Assembly (NCBI GenBank): GCA_943788115.1 | Contig: CALSPA010000008.1 | Span: forward strand, 1 to 64,000 | Direction: 5' to 3' | DNA: 64,000 nt | Origin: an uncultured Flavobacteriales bacterium | GTDB taxonomy: Bacteria > Bacteroidota > Bacteroidia > Flavobacteriales_D > Parvicellaceae | Shown here: piece by piece, positions 16,375 to 25,155 of the stretch | Layout of the letters: each line of letters starts with the position of its first letter | Position numbering within the stretch: the first letter of the stretch is position 1 | Program-made: the position numbers and the translations under genes | Notes under the pieces: generated by a model | Told to the model about the DNA's origin: nothing | The model's input: the letters and a program-made list of their open reading frames with translations, nothing else | The model's database searches: none

Positions 16375-17835
16375 ATGACAACAACTGAAGCAAAAACAGG
16401 CTATGAAGCTGGTTTAAATGAATATGTTAAACAAGAAAAATCTGCTGTAGAATTAATCACAGCTGTTGGTAGGTTAATGTATGAAAAAGGGGTCGAATTG
16501 GTTTTTTACAGAAATCACCTTGTTGACATTAGCTCATCTGAATTAATTAATTTATTTGATTATGCAGAAAAAGTTTTAAATAAAACCATCGACATTTATA
16601 ATGTTGCAGAGGTTGCTAAAACATTGAGCACTTTAGATTTAGCTCCATCTAAATTAGATGTTGGTAAAATTACTGGAGAATACCTTACAGTAAAAGATAA
16701 ATACAACTCTATTACAGATTTTTTAAATGACATTTTAAATGACTTTTTAGGCTCTGAAAAGCACAACTTCAGCCCTCAAGATGTTGTTTTATACGGTTTT
16801 GGAAGAATCGGAAGGTTAGCAGCAAGAGAGTTAATAAAGCAAGCAGGAAAGGGTCAACAATTAAGACTTAGAGCAATTGTTATTAGAACTGTAGATGATT
16901 CTCAAATTAAAAAAAGAGCATCACTTCTTAGAAATGACTCAGTTCATGGTTCATTTAAAGGTTCTGTTATTGAAGATTATGAAAATCGAGCATTAATTAT
17001 TAATGGTCAACAGGTTAAACTTATTGAAGCAAAAAATCCAGAAGATATTGATTACACATCTTATGGAATTAATAACGCTTTAATTGTTGACAATACAGGT
17101 GTATTTAAAGATAGAGAAGCTTTAGGCAGACATTTAAAATCTAAAGGTTCTTCAAAAGTACTTTTAACTGCCCCTGGAAGTGGTGTTCCTAACATAGTTT
17201 ATGGAATTAACCACAAGGAACTAGATCTTGAAAATGAAAACATATTTTCAGCCGCCTCTTGTACAACTAATGCAATATCTCCTGTTTTAAAAATTGTTGA
17301 AGATAATTTAGGTGTTAAAAACGGACACATTGAGACAGTTCATGCATATACCAATGATCAAAACTTATTGGACAACATGCATAAAAAACCAAGAAGAGGA
17401 AGATCTGCAGCTATTAACATGGTAATTACGTCAACTGGAGCTGGGAAAGCAGTTACGAAAGTAATTCCTTCTCTAGCTGGTAAATTAACAGCTAATGCTG
17501 TTAGAGTACCTACTCCAAATGGTTCGTTAGCCATAATCAAGCTCACATTAAACAAGCAAACATCTTTAGATGAATTAAACAATTTAATGAAGGGTGCTGC
17601 ATTAGAAGGTGAGCTCGTTAATCAAATAAAATATGAAATAAGCAACGAACTTGTCTCAAATGATATAATCGGGAATGTATGTGCATCTGTCTTTGACAGT
17701 AATGCTACTATAGTTTCTGAAGACGGGTTAAATTGTGTATTATATTCTTGGTATGACAATGAATACGGTTATACTAAACAAGTTATAAGAGTTGCAAAAT
17801 ACATATCTAAAGTCAGAAGATTAATATATTACTAA
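16375..17835 (+). CDS. gap: Glyceraldehyde-3-phosphate dehydrogenase with N-terminal extension
   Basis: 486 aa. The catalytic part begins near residue 138 with the Rossmann motif VVLYGFGRIGRLAARELI. The nucleophile is Cys296 in SAASCTTNAISPVLK, followed by HAYTNDQ and SLAGKLTANAVRVPTPNGSL. About 135 extra N-terminal residues are helical and unrelated to the standard 335-aa enzyme; such long forms are familiar in Bacteroidota. It oxidises glyceraldehyde-3-phosphate to 1,3-bisphosphoglycerate with NAD(P). Cytoplasmic; ten bases after rpoD and followed at 13 bases by a HAD gene. Confidence 0.94.
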   Translation: MTTTEAKTGYEAGLNEYVKQEKSAVELITAVGRLMYEKGVELVFYRNHLVDISSSELINLFDYAEKVLNKTIDIYNVAEVAKTLSTLDLAPSKLDVGKITGEYLTVKDKYNSITDFLNDILNDFLGSEKHNFSPQDVVLYGFGRIGRLAARELIKQAGKGQQLRLRAIVIRTVDDSQIKKRASLLRNDSVHGSFKGSVIEDYENRALIINGQQVKLIEAKNPEDIDYTSYGINNALIVDNTGVFKDREALGRHLKSKGSSKVLLTAPGSGVPNIVYGINHKELDLENENIFSAASCTTNAISPVLKIVEDNLGVKNGHIETVHAYTNDQNLLDNMHKKPRRGRSAAINMVITSTGAGKAVTKVIPSLAGKLTANAVRVPTPNGSLAIIKLTLNKQTSLDELNNLMKGAALEGELVNQIKYEISNELVSNDIIGNVCASVFDSNATIVSEDGLNCVLYSWYDNEYGYTKQVIRVAKYISKVRRLIYY

Positions 17836-17848
17836 AACTTCAATTGTT

Positions 17849-18277
17849 ATGGGCGAAAACAAAGAATTAAAGACTAAACTTGGAAAAGATGGTAAAGCCA
17901 TAAGTCCTATTCTTAATGAAGATGTCATTAACTATTTAATTGATATTGATGGCACAATAACTGAGGATGTTCCTAATGAAGAGCCAGAAAGAATGTTAAC
18001 TTGTATTCCTTTCCCAGATGCTTTAGAAATACTTAACAAGTGGTATGATGAAGGTCAAATTATCACATTTTTCACATCAAGAACAGAAGAACACAGAGCT
18101 TACACAGAAACATGGTTAAAAAAGCATGGTTTTAAATATCACGGTTTGCTAATGAACAAGCCAAGAGGTGGAAATTATCATTGGATAGACAATCACTTAG
18201 TTAAAGCTACTAGGTTTAATGGGAAATTCACTGATTTAATTACTGTAAAAAAAGATATTAAGGTATTTGATGATTAA
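17849..18277 (+). CDS. HAD-superfamily phosphatase-like protein
   Basis: 142 aa. Motif I is IDIDGTITED with both aspartates, motif II is FFTSRTEEH, and KPRGGNYHWIDNH supplies the lysine and acidic residues of motifs III and IV. It has no large cap domain and resembles small HAD phosphatases of the 5'(3')-nucleotidase or sugar-phosphatase kind. It follows gap closely, so it may act on a phosphorylated intermediate, but the substrate is not known. Cytoplasmic. Confidence 0.8.
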   Translation: MGENKELKTKLGKDGKAISPILNEDVINYLIDIDGTITEDVPNEEPERMLTCIPFPDALEILNKWYDEGQIITFFTSRTEEHRAYTETWLKKHGFKYHGLLMNKPRGGNYHWIDNHLVKATRFNGKFTDLITVKKDIKVFDD

Positions 18278-18359
18278 TTAATTAATACATCTAGCCTTAT
18301 TTACGTTATTTCGTTGAAGTATTTTTTTATATTAGCTTAAAATTATTTTACTAATAAAT

Positions 18360-19241
18360 ATGATTATTAAAAGTTTCAAATACGCATTTATTCTAATTCT
18401 TTCTTCTTCAATAATTGCTTGTCAAAGTAATGCAAGTGAAGCTGAGGTTAAAGAAGTTTCTAATGAAAATGATGTAGTTTCTGAAAATGATGCTGCCCCC
18501 CAAAGTGAAGAACAGGAAAACGACTTTCAGTTTATTCCTCCTTCGCCTATACAAATTGGTTTAATATTAGAAAAAGCAGGTATGGAATACATACCAAACG
18601 TTGCAAATCCAGCGAGTGATGTAGATAACTACACAGATAAATTTAGCCAATCAATATGTTTTGGTGTTTATTCTTGTGATTTAGCATATACAGTACTTAA
18701 CAACCAATATGATGAGGCTAGTGAATATTTAAGATGTATTAAGAATTTAGGCTCAAAAATCGGCTTAGAAACTGTTTTTAATTCTGAAAACATTATTACA
18801 AGGTTTGAAAAAAACATTGGAAACAAAGATTCTATAGTTGATATCTTAATTTATGTTCAAGAAAATACAGATGCATACATAGATGATAATGGAATGAACG
18901 ACTTATCAGTAGTGTATTTTATAGGTGCTTGGGTTGAAGGCATGTATTTAGGTGTTAAAACTCTTGATAGTGAAACTGAAAAGAACATTGGTATTCTTTT
19001 GTCTGAGCAAATGGGGATACTAGAAATACTTTTAGGTGGCTTAGAACATACAACTGAAAAATCTGATGATATTCTAGAATTAAACAATTCTATATCAGAA
19101 CTTTTAGACATGTATAACAATTTAGGCTCTATTCAATCATCTGCTGAATTTAAAGACAATTTAGATATTGAATTAACTGAAGATGAGATTGAATTAATTT
19201 CTGGTAAGATAATTGATATACGTCAATCTCTAGTACAATAA
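18360..19241 (+). CDS. Lipoprotein of unknown function
   Basis: 293 aa. A signal peptide with lipobox SIIAC (Cys21) is followed by an acidic, Glu/Asn-rich linker (residues about 24-60) and a mostly helical domain (LAYTVLNNQYDEASEYLRCI, and IYVQENTDAYIDDNG). The helical spacing hints at TPR-like or coiled packing, but no named family is evident. Exported lipoprotein. It is followed after three bases by another exported protein gene, so both may be expressed together. Confidence 0.78.
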   Translation: MIIKSFKYAFILILSSSIIACQSNASEAEVKEVSNENDVVSENDAAPQSEEQENDFQFIPPSPIQIGLILEKAGMEYIPNVANPASDVDNYTDKFSQSICFGVYSCDLAYTVLNNQYDEASEYLRCIKNLGSKIGLETVFNSENIITRFEKNIGNKDSIVDILIYVQENTDAYIDDNGMNDLSVVYFIGAWVEGMYLGVKTLDSETEKNIGILLSEQMGILEILLGGLEHTTEKSDDILELNNSISELLDMYNNLGSIQSSAEFKDNLDIELTEDEIELISGKIIDIRQSLVQ

Positions 19242-19244
19242 CAA

Positions 19245-19847
19245 ATGAACACAACAATGAGAAAAATATTTGCTTTACCTCTTATTCTAATACTAATTTG
19301 TTCAAGCTTTTCTGCACAAAACAGAAATGACATTGATCCTTATTTAGAATTTCTTTCAGAATTATCTGAATATAGAAAAGTGTGTAGAAATGCACTTAAA
19401 CCATACAGGTATGATGGCTCCAAAACAACCCATTTTTCTTACAAAGAATATGATTATAGAAAAGAAGTTGAAATAGGAACTGTTCAAGATTCTGAATACA
19501 GACTATCATTTAATTCAAATGGCATTAAATATGATCAGATTAAGGTTGAAATCTACGACAAACCAAGTAAATACAATTCAAGAGTTTTACTTTATGAAAA
19601 AGAAGGTGTTGGAGGCAATGAATTTACAGTTGAAACAGCACCAATGATTGAAAGACTTAAAGAAGTTAAAAGAGAAAAAGGTGTTGACGAAGAAATCATA
19701 GTAAGAATGCGTCTAAAAAAACTTTACATAAGCTATATTATTCCTGCTATTGATAGAGAAATAGAAATAGATCCAGAAACAGGAAAAGAAATTAAGGTAA
19801 TTACTAAAGGAGCAATTGTTCTTGCAATTGGTTATAGCAATATCTAA
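19245..19847 (+). CDS. Secreted protein of unknown function
   Basis: 200 aa. A signal peptide ends SFSAQ. Translation could also start at ATG 19257 (MRKIF), which gives a cleaner signal peptide. The mature part is beta-rich with many charged residues (RYDGSKTTHFSYKEYDYRKE and similar). No family recognised. Three bases after the preceding lipoprotein. Its TAA overlaps by four bases with the stop of the opposite-strand lipoprotein gene. Confidence 0.75.
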   Translation: MNTTMRKIFALPLILILICSSFSAQNRNDIDPYLEFLSELSEYRKVCRNALKPYRYDGSKTTHFSYKEYDYRKEVEIGTVQDSEYRLSFNSNGIKYDQIKVEIYDKPSKYNSRVLLYEKEGVGGNEFTVETAPMIERLKEVKREKGVDEEIIVRMRLKKLYISYIIPAIDREIEIDPETGKEIKVITKGAIVLAIGYSNI

Positions 19848-20269
19848 TATTTATATTGAATTATTTCGTTAAATTTATCTAATTCAAATTCAACTTTATA
19901 TTTACTTTCTTCACCCGGATATCTCCCATTCGCTACATTAAAAATCAGAGTATCTATTACAAGCTTTTTACAAAAATCTTCATTGAAGTTATGTTCCAAA
20001 AAAAGTTTTAATCTAGGTGGACTCTTTTTTTGAAATAAACCACTGGTAAATAATTTGAATTCGTGTTCTTTACAACCTCCTCCATATTGTACAATTAAGG
20101 TAAGGTTATCTTTTTTCAAATCTGCAGACATAATTGTAAATGCTGCATTGTCTTTGGATAGTAAATAGTTGTCTTGAATAATTAAACTTGGAAAAACTTT
20201 TTTAGGGCTATTTTTAGTTAAACTACATCCACTAATCACAAACATTAATATAAAAGGTATTTTTTTCAT
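19844..20269 (-). CDS. Small lipoprotein of unknown function
   Basis: 141 aa from ATG 20269; a TTG three codons further out is less likely. Lipobox VISGCSLTKN (Cys15). The mature part is a small beta-rich domain (AAFTIMSADLKKDNLTLIV, then QYGGGCKEHEFKLF) of the general kind seen in Bacteroidota putative lipoproteins. It shares its stop region (CTAA, 19844-19847) with the convergent gene. Function unknown. Confidence 0.75.
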   Translation of the reverse strand: MKKIPFILMFVISGCSLTKNSPKKVFPSLIIQDNYLLSKDNAAFTIMSADLKKDNLTLIVQYGGGCKEHEFKLFTSGLFQKKSPPRLKLFLEHNFNEDFCKKLVIDTLIFNVANGRYPGEESKYKVEFELDKFNEIIQYKY

Positions 20270-20302
20270 AACTATCAATAATAATCACAATTCATTCCAA
20301 AT

Positions 20303-22321
20303 TTAACTGAACTTATCTAAAAGTATTTTCTTCAACGAAAACAATTCATCTCTTAAGTGAGCAGCTTCAATAAAATTTTCTTTTTTTGCTTCTCTTTTCA
20401 TCTGATCCTTAACTCGTCTTATTGAAGATTCAAGTTCATCTCTATTCATATGCTTAATAACAGGATCTTCAGAAATTGACAAGTCATTATCTACCTTATA
20501 AACAACATTATCATTATCAGATTTTTTATCTGAAATCAATACATTTTCTTTTGTTTTGAATATTTGAGTTGGGGTAATGCCATTTTCAACATTATATTTT
20601 TCTTGAATATTTCTTCTTCTATCGGTTTCATTAATTGTTTTATTCATGGACTTAGTCATTTTATCTGCATACATAATGACTCTTCCATTAATATTTCTTG
20701 CTGCTCTACCAACAGTTTGGACTAGCGCTCTTTCGGATCTCAAAAAACCTTCTTTATCTGCATCTAAAATTGCAACTAGAGATACTTCAGGTAAATCAAG
20801 TCCTTCTCTTAATAAGTTGACCCCTATTAAAACATCAAAAACTCCATTTCGTAAGTCTGCAAGAATTTCAACTCTTTTTAACGTATCTACGTCTGAATGA
20901 ATGTACCTTGTTCTTTTACCGAGGTTTGATAAATATTTATCCAATTCTTCTGCCATTCTCTTGGTCAGTGTAGTAACTAAAACTCTCTCTTCTCTTTTAA
21001 TAACAATCTCAATTTCATTAATTAAATCGTCTATCTGATTTAATCTTGGTTTTATAATAATTTGAGGATCTAAAAGACCTGTAGGACGTATAATTTGTTC
21101 TACAATAATCCCTTCAGATTTTTCAAGTTCATAATCAGATGGGGTAGCACTTACAAAAATAGATTGCTTCACCATAGTTTCAAATTCTGTGAACTTTAAA
21201 GGTCGATTATCTAAAGCAGCCGGCAACCTAAAACCAAAGTCTACTAAATTCACCTTTCTAGAGTGATCACCACCATACATGGCTTTAATTTGAGGTAATG
21301 TTGCATGAGATTCATCAACAACCATTAAATAATCATCTGGAAAATAATCTAATAAACAAAAAGGCCTATCTCCTACTTTTCGCCTGTCGAAATAACGAGA
21401 ATAATTTTCTATTCCCGAACAATAACCAAGTTCACGCATCATCTCTAAATCAAACTCCACTCTACTTTTTATACGTTTTGCTTCAAACGGTCTTCCTGTT
21501 TCATTAAAATAATCTATCTGCTTTAATAAATCTTCTTGTATTTCAATTATAGATCTTTGAACAGAATCTTTACTTGTTACAAAAATATTTGCAGGGAAAA
21601 TTTGAAATTGTTCGTATTCTTCAATTGAATTCAAATTTACAGGGTCAATCTTTTGAATAGACTCTATTTCATCACCCCAAAAGTTGATTCTAACAATAAA
21701 ATCATCATAGGCTAGAAAAACATCTACAGTATCTCCTTTAACTCTAAAATTCCCTCTAGAGATCTCCGATTCAGATCTAGAGTACAAATTATCCACTAAT
21801 TGATGTAATAATTGATTTCTTGCAATCACCTGACCTTTAGTAACCAAAGTGATTCCCTCATTAAAATCGGCAGGGTTTCCAATACCGTAAATACAAGAAA
21901 CAGAAGAAACAACAATTACATCTCTTCTACCAGAAAGTAAAGATGATGTGGTACTTAATCGTAATTTTTCAATTTCTTCATTAATGGCTAAATCTTTTTC
22001 AATGTAAGTGTCTGAAGTTGGTAAATATGCTTCAGGTTGATAGTAATCATAATATGAAACAAAATATTCTACAGCGTTGTCAGGAAAGAATGATTTAAAT
22101 TCTTGATATAATTGTGCAGCAAGAGTTTTGTTATGTGAAAGGACTAAAGTCGGACGATTAATTTCATTTATTACATTAGCTACAGTAAACGTTTTTCCAG
22201 ACCCTGTCACACCAAGAAGTGTTTGACTTTCGGCACCACTTTTAAGTCCTTCTACAAGAGATTTTATAGCTGCTGGCTGATCACCAGTGGGTTTGAAAGA
22301 AGAATCAAGATTAAATTCCAT
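20303..22321 (-). CDS. uvrB: UvrABC excinuclease subunit B
   Basis: 672 aa from ATG 22321 (MEFNLDSSFKPTGDQPAAI); an ATG five codons upstream (22336) is possible. Walker A is GVTGSGKT, the beta-hairpin region is YYDYYQPEAYLPTSDTYIEKD, the Walker B variant is VVDESHATLPQIKAMY, and the helicase C-terminal motifs include LVQTVGRAARN. A UVR domain that contacts UvrC ends the protein (KREAKKENFIEAAHLRDEL). It loads damage from UvrA and guides UvrC in nucleotide excision repair. The start overlaps the end of aroE, so it is translationally coupled in the minus-strand operon. Confidence 0.97.
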   Translation of the reverse strand: MEFNLDSSFKPTGDQPAAIKSLVEGLKSGAESQTLLGVTGSGKTFTVANVINEINRPTLVLSHNKTLAAQLYQEFKSFFPDNAVEYFVSYYDYYQPEAYLPTSDTYIEKDLAINEEIEKLRLSTTSSLLSGRRDVIVVSSVSCIYGIGNPADFNEGITLVTKGQVIARNQLLHQLVDNLYSRSESEISRGNFRVKGDTVDVFLAYDDFIVRINFWGDEIESIQKIDPVNLNSIEEYEQFQIFPANIFVTSKDSVQRSIIEIQEDLLKQIDYFNETGRPFEAKRIKSRVEFDLEMMRELGYCSGIENYSRYFDRRKVGDRPFCLLDYFPDDYLMVVDESHATLPQIKAMYGGDHSRKVNLVDFGFRLPAALDNRPLKFTEFETMVKQSIFVSATPSDYELEKSEGIIVEQIIRPTGLLDPQIIIKPRLNQIDDLINEIEIVIKREERVLVTTLTKRMAEELDKYLSNLGKRTRYIHSDVDTLKRVEILADLRNGVFDVLIGVNLLREGLDLPEVSLVAILDADKEGFLRSERALVQTVGRAARNINGRVIMYADKMTKSMNKTINETDRRRNIQEKYNVENGITPTQIFKTKENVLISDKKSDNDNVVYKVDNDLSISEDPVIKHMNRDELESSIRRVKDQMKREAKKENFIEAAHLRDELFSLKKILLDKFS

Positions 22322-23075
22322 GAAATTTATTATCATTTTGACACCAAATCTCCCAAGATTTTAATGCTTGATTAATCAACATTTTTTCTCCGTTCAAAAT
22401 TTGAGCACCATTTAATTTACTTCTTTTCAAAAATAAGGTTTCTTTTGGATTATAAATCAAGTCTATAACTAGGTGATTACTAGTTAAATATTCATAAGGA
22501 AAAGGAATTGCTAAATTTTCGTTAGGAAACATTCCTAATGGTGTTGTATTCACAATAATACCATGATGCTTTACCATGTTATTATTAAGCTCATCCCAAG
22601 AAAAATTAGTAGGGGAATTCTTAGTTCTTGAAATAAAATTAACAGTAATTCCATATTTTTTAAGCACATATTCAATAGATTTAGAAGCCCCACCTGTACC
22701 CAAGACCAATGCTTTTTGGTGATGAGATTTTAGTAATGTTCTTATAGATTGATGAAACCCATATACATCTGTATTAAATCCCTTAAGAATATGAGAACCA
22801 TCTTTAAATAGAGGGACTACAGTGTTTACAGCTCCCACGGAAGAACTAATATCATCTAAATCATCTAAAAATGGAATAACCGCTTCTTTATATGGAATTG
22901 TAACATTTAATCCATCAATAGTATGATTTTTAAAAAGTTTTGGGAATTCCTTTATGGAGCTAATTTCATAGTTAGTATATTTTGCATCAATACATTCACT
23001 GTTAAATTTTTCAGAAAAAAACTTTTTGGAAAAAGAATGCGATAACGGATAACCTATTAGACCAAAATTTTTCAA
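22311..23075 (-). CDS. aroE: Shikimate dehydrogenase
   Basis: 254 aa. The substrate site GLIGYPLSHSFSKKF and GLNVTIPYKEAV (catalytic Lys) are intact, and the NADP site is VLGTGGASKSI. NTTPLGM and a C-terminal glutamine-bearing helix (INQALKSWEIW) complete the pattern. It reduces 3-dehydroshikimate to shikimate. The start overlaps the DUF368 gene by four bases and the end overlaps uvrB. Other shikimate genes (DAHPS-CM, aroA, aroC) lie 8-11 kb away rather than in this operon. Confidence 0.95.
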   Translation of the reverse strand: MKNFGLIGYPLSHSFSKKFFSEKFNSECIDAKYTNYEISSIKEFPKLFKNHTIDGLNVTIPYKEAVIPFLDDLDDISSSVGAVNTVVPLFKDGSHILKGFNTDVYGFHQSIRTLLKSHHQKALVLGTGGASKSIEYVLKKYGITVNFISRTKNSPTNFSWDELNNNMVKHHGIIVNTTPLGMFPNENLAIPFPYEYLTSNHLVIDLIYNPKETLFLKRSKLNGAQILNGEKMLINQALKSWEIWCQNDNKFHGI

Positions 23076-24013
23076 CTAGAAGTTAGATTAGAAGAAAATA
23101 AAGAACCTAACTTTTCAATTCCCCAGACAATAAATATTCCCAATAAAATCATCAATAAAGCATAACAATTTTCTATTTCAATAAAGTCTGGAATTTTCCA
23201 ATTATAAGAAACTACTTTTTCTTCTCCATTTCTACCCAAAATAGTTTCTGCGGGTTGTTTCCACGGCCAAATAACTAACAATGAGCCTATTACAAAACCT
23301 GTGAGAAGAGAAATAGTAGCATTATAAAATCTTTTTAAAACAAATGCAATTCCATGTGACAACCCTAAAAACCCAAGAATAGCTCCAATAATAACAGGTA
23401 GCAAAACAGCTATATGATTAAAAGGATCAGAAACAGATGTTAGCATAATTAGCTGGTAATTACCTAATAAAATAAGCACATAAGATCCGGATAATCCAGG
23501 TAAAATCATACTTGAAACAGCAACAACCCCACAAATTAATAAATACCATGTAGCAGTATTTTCAGATGCGGGTTCTAAAAAAGCAATACCTACAGCAACA
23601 GTAACTCCAAATAATAAACTAATTGCATTAGAGATATTCCAAACTTTCACCAACCTTCCAACATAGTAAATAGAGGCTAAGATTAATCCAAAGAAAAAAG
23701 ACCACACAAGCAACTCGTTAGTTTCAAAAAAGAATTCCAATAGTTTGGCTAAACTTACGATGCTTACAGCAATTCCTAAGAATACTGCAATTAAAAAATT
23801 AAGATTAACATGAGCTGAAAAGTCTTTAAACTTAAACTTAAATAGTAATTGAACAGCAGTTAGATTAAATGCTTTTAAAGAATGTATTAGCTCTTCATAA
23901 ATTCCTGTAACTAAAGCAATTGTTCCACCTGAAACACCAGGAATAACATTTGCAGCACCCATTCCCATACCTTTTAAAAACAAAAGGCCGTATTTACTAA
24001 ACAACTGATACAT
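23072..24013 (-). CDS. DUF368 family polytopic membrane protein (PopT-type undecaprenyl-phosphate translocase candidate)
   Basis: 313 aa with eight or more hydrophobic helices. The family signature appears twice in inverted fashion: GMGMGAANVIPGVSGGTIAL near the N-terminus and SSMILPGLSGSYVLILLGNY at mid-protein. DUF368 proteins have been identified as carriers that return undecaprenyl phosphate to the cytoplasmic face for cell-wall synthesis. It overlaps aroE by four bases and follows the rhodanese gene by six. Assignment to the family is firm; transport substrate is by homology. Confidence 0.9.
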   Translation of the reverse strand: MYQLFSKYGLLFLKGMGMGAANVIPGVSGGTIALVTGIYEELIHSLKAFNLTAVQLLFKFKFKDFSAHVNLNFLIAVFLGIAVSIVSLAKLLEFFFETNELLVWSFFFGLILASIYYVGRLVKVWNISNAISLLFGVTVAVGIAFLEPASENTATWYLLICGVVAVSSMILPGLSGSYVLILLGNYQLIMLTSVSDPFNHIAVLLPVIIGAILGFLGLSHGIAFVLKRFYNATISLLTGFVIGSLLVIWPWKQPAETILGRNGEEKVVSYNWKIPDFIEIENCYALLMILLGIFIVWGIEKLGSLFSSNLTSS

Positions 24014-24019
24014 AAATAA

Positions 24020-24319
24020 TTACAATTCTTTCCAAGCAACAATACCACCAATTAAATTGTAATAATTATCAGCAAGCAGGTTATTAATTTTAAGAAAATT
24101 CAAAATGTTTTCAGATCTTTTTCCTGATCTACAATGAAATACAACTGGACAATCAGTTTTTATTTCATTCAACCTATCCATCAGCTCTCCCATAGGAATA
24201 TGTAAACCACCTATTTGGCCTTCGGTTTCCAATTCATAGATTTCTCTAATGTCAATTATCTGCACAGCTTCATCGGCATCTAGCATGCCCTTTAATTTCA
24301 CCACATCTATATGATTCAT
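24020..24319 (-). CDS. Rhodanese-like domain protein
   Basis: 99 aa, a single rhodanese fold. VQIIDIREIYELE is the entry strand and the active-site loop is FHCRSGKRSENI with the catalytic cysteine. The short loop and single domain resemble GlpE/PspE-type sulfurtransferases. It has no signal peptide, so it is cytoplasmic. It lies between the ComA-like gene (24 bases upstream) and DUF368. Sulfur donor or acceptor unknown; a link to sulfonate metabolism by the neighbour is speculative. Confidence 0.9.
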   Translation of the reverse strand: MNHIDVVKLKGMLDADEAVQIIDIREIYELETEGQIGGLHIPMGELMDRLNEIKTDCPVVFHCRSGKRSENILNFLKINNLLADNYYNLIGGIVAWKEL

Positions 24320-24343
24320 ATCGAAAATTTGAAAGTATTTAAT

Positions 24344-25150
24344 TTATTTATTTGCTTTATCAGCAATAGGTTTAGTTTCTTCAACAATTTTATCAGGCAA
24401 AGAATTAAAGAAAGTATCGCCCCTAAGACCAAGTCTTAATGTCTCTAAAGGAATAACTTCATTTTGTGAAATATTTCCTAAATTAACATTTGATCCAAAA
24501 AGATTGATAAACCAAACTTGTTGCTTTTTTGCAGGAGCTTCCCATAAAATTTGCTCTGGCTTCACCTTAGCTATTATTTTATTTATAAGAATGGTATGAG
24601 GAGTTCCATTAGGTCTAAAAATTCCAACCGAACCACTTTCTCTCCCTTCTGCAATAACTTTCCAAGATCCAGCCTCTAATTCTGTAGTCATCATACGAAC
24701 CCATTTAGCAGGGCTAATTAGAATACCTTCTTCCTTAGAGCCCACTTCGCTCATAACTGTACATTGAGATGAAAGTTTTCTAATAAAATCACATTTCAAA
24801 TCATGAGGGATCGCTATTGAACCATCCGAAACCTCAGCTAGATCAAGATCATATTCATCTATAAGTTTCCTGTATTGATTAAATTTCTTCCTAACTGCAA
24901 AGACTTCAAATAATGTTCCACCAAAATAAGGACGAATTCCTGCACTTTTATATAACTTAATCTTTTCTTTTAAATTGGTTGTTACTGCACTTGTTCCAAA
25001 TCCAAATTTTACAATATCAGTATACTCAGATGATGTTTCTATAAAATCTTCTACTTGACGAATACTTAAGCCTTTATCCATCATCATGGTAAGACCATTG
25101 TTACGGGGCTTTTCAGTTCTTTTAGGAAGGTATGTGAGGTTGAAATTCAT
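24344..25150 (-). CDS. Phosphosulfolactate synthase-like protein (ComA family)
   Basis: 268 aa. The TIM-barrel motifs of ComA are visible: DIVKFGFGTSAV, YFGGTLFEVF, LAEVSDGSIAIP, VMSEVGSKEEG, and VIAEGRESGSVGI. In methanogens ComA adds sulfite to phosphoenolpyruvate in coenzyme M synthesis. Bacteroidota make no coenzyme M, so here phosphosulfolactate may feed sulfolactate or cysteate-derived sulfonolipids (capnines); that is inference. It sits five bases after the TPR gene and before a rhodanese. ComB, ComC or a capnine synthase is not in the window. Confidence 0.82.
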   Translation of the reverse strand: MNFNLTYLPKRTEKPRNNGLTMMMDKGLSIRQVEDFIETSSEYTDIVKFGFGTSAVTTNLKEKIKLYKSAGIRPYFGGTLFEVFAVRKKFNQYRKLIDEYDLDLAEVSDGSIAIPHDLKCDFIRKLSSQCTVMSEVGSKEEGILISPAKWVRMMTTELEAGSWKVIAEGRESGSVGIFRPNGTPHTILINKIIAKVKPEQILWEAPAKKQQVWFINLFGSNVNLGNISQNEVIPLETLRLGLRGDTFFNSLPDKIVEETKPIADKANK

Positions 25151-25155
25151 TGTTA

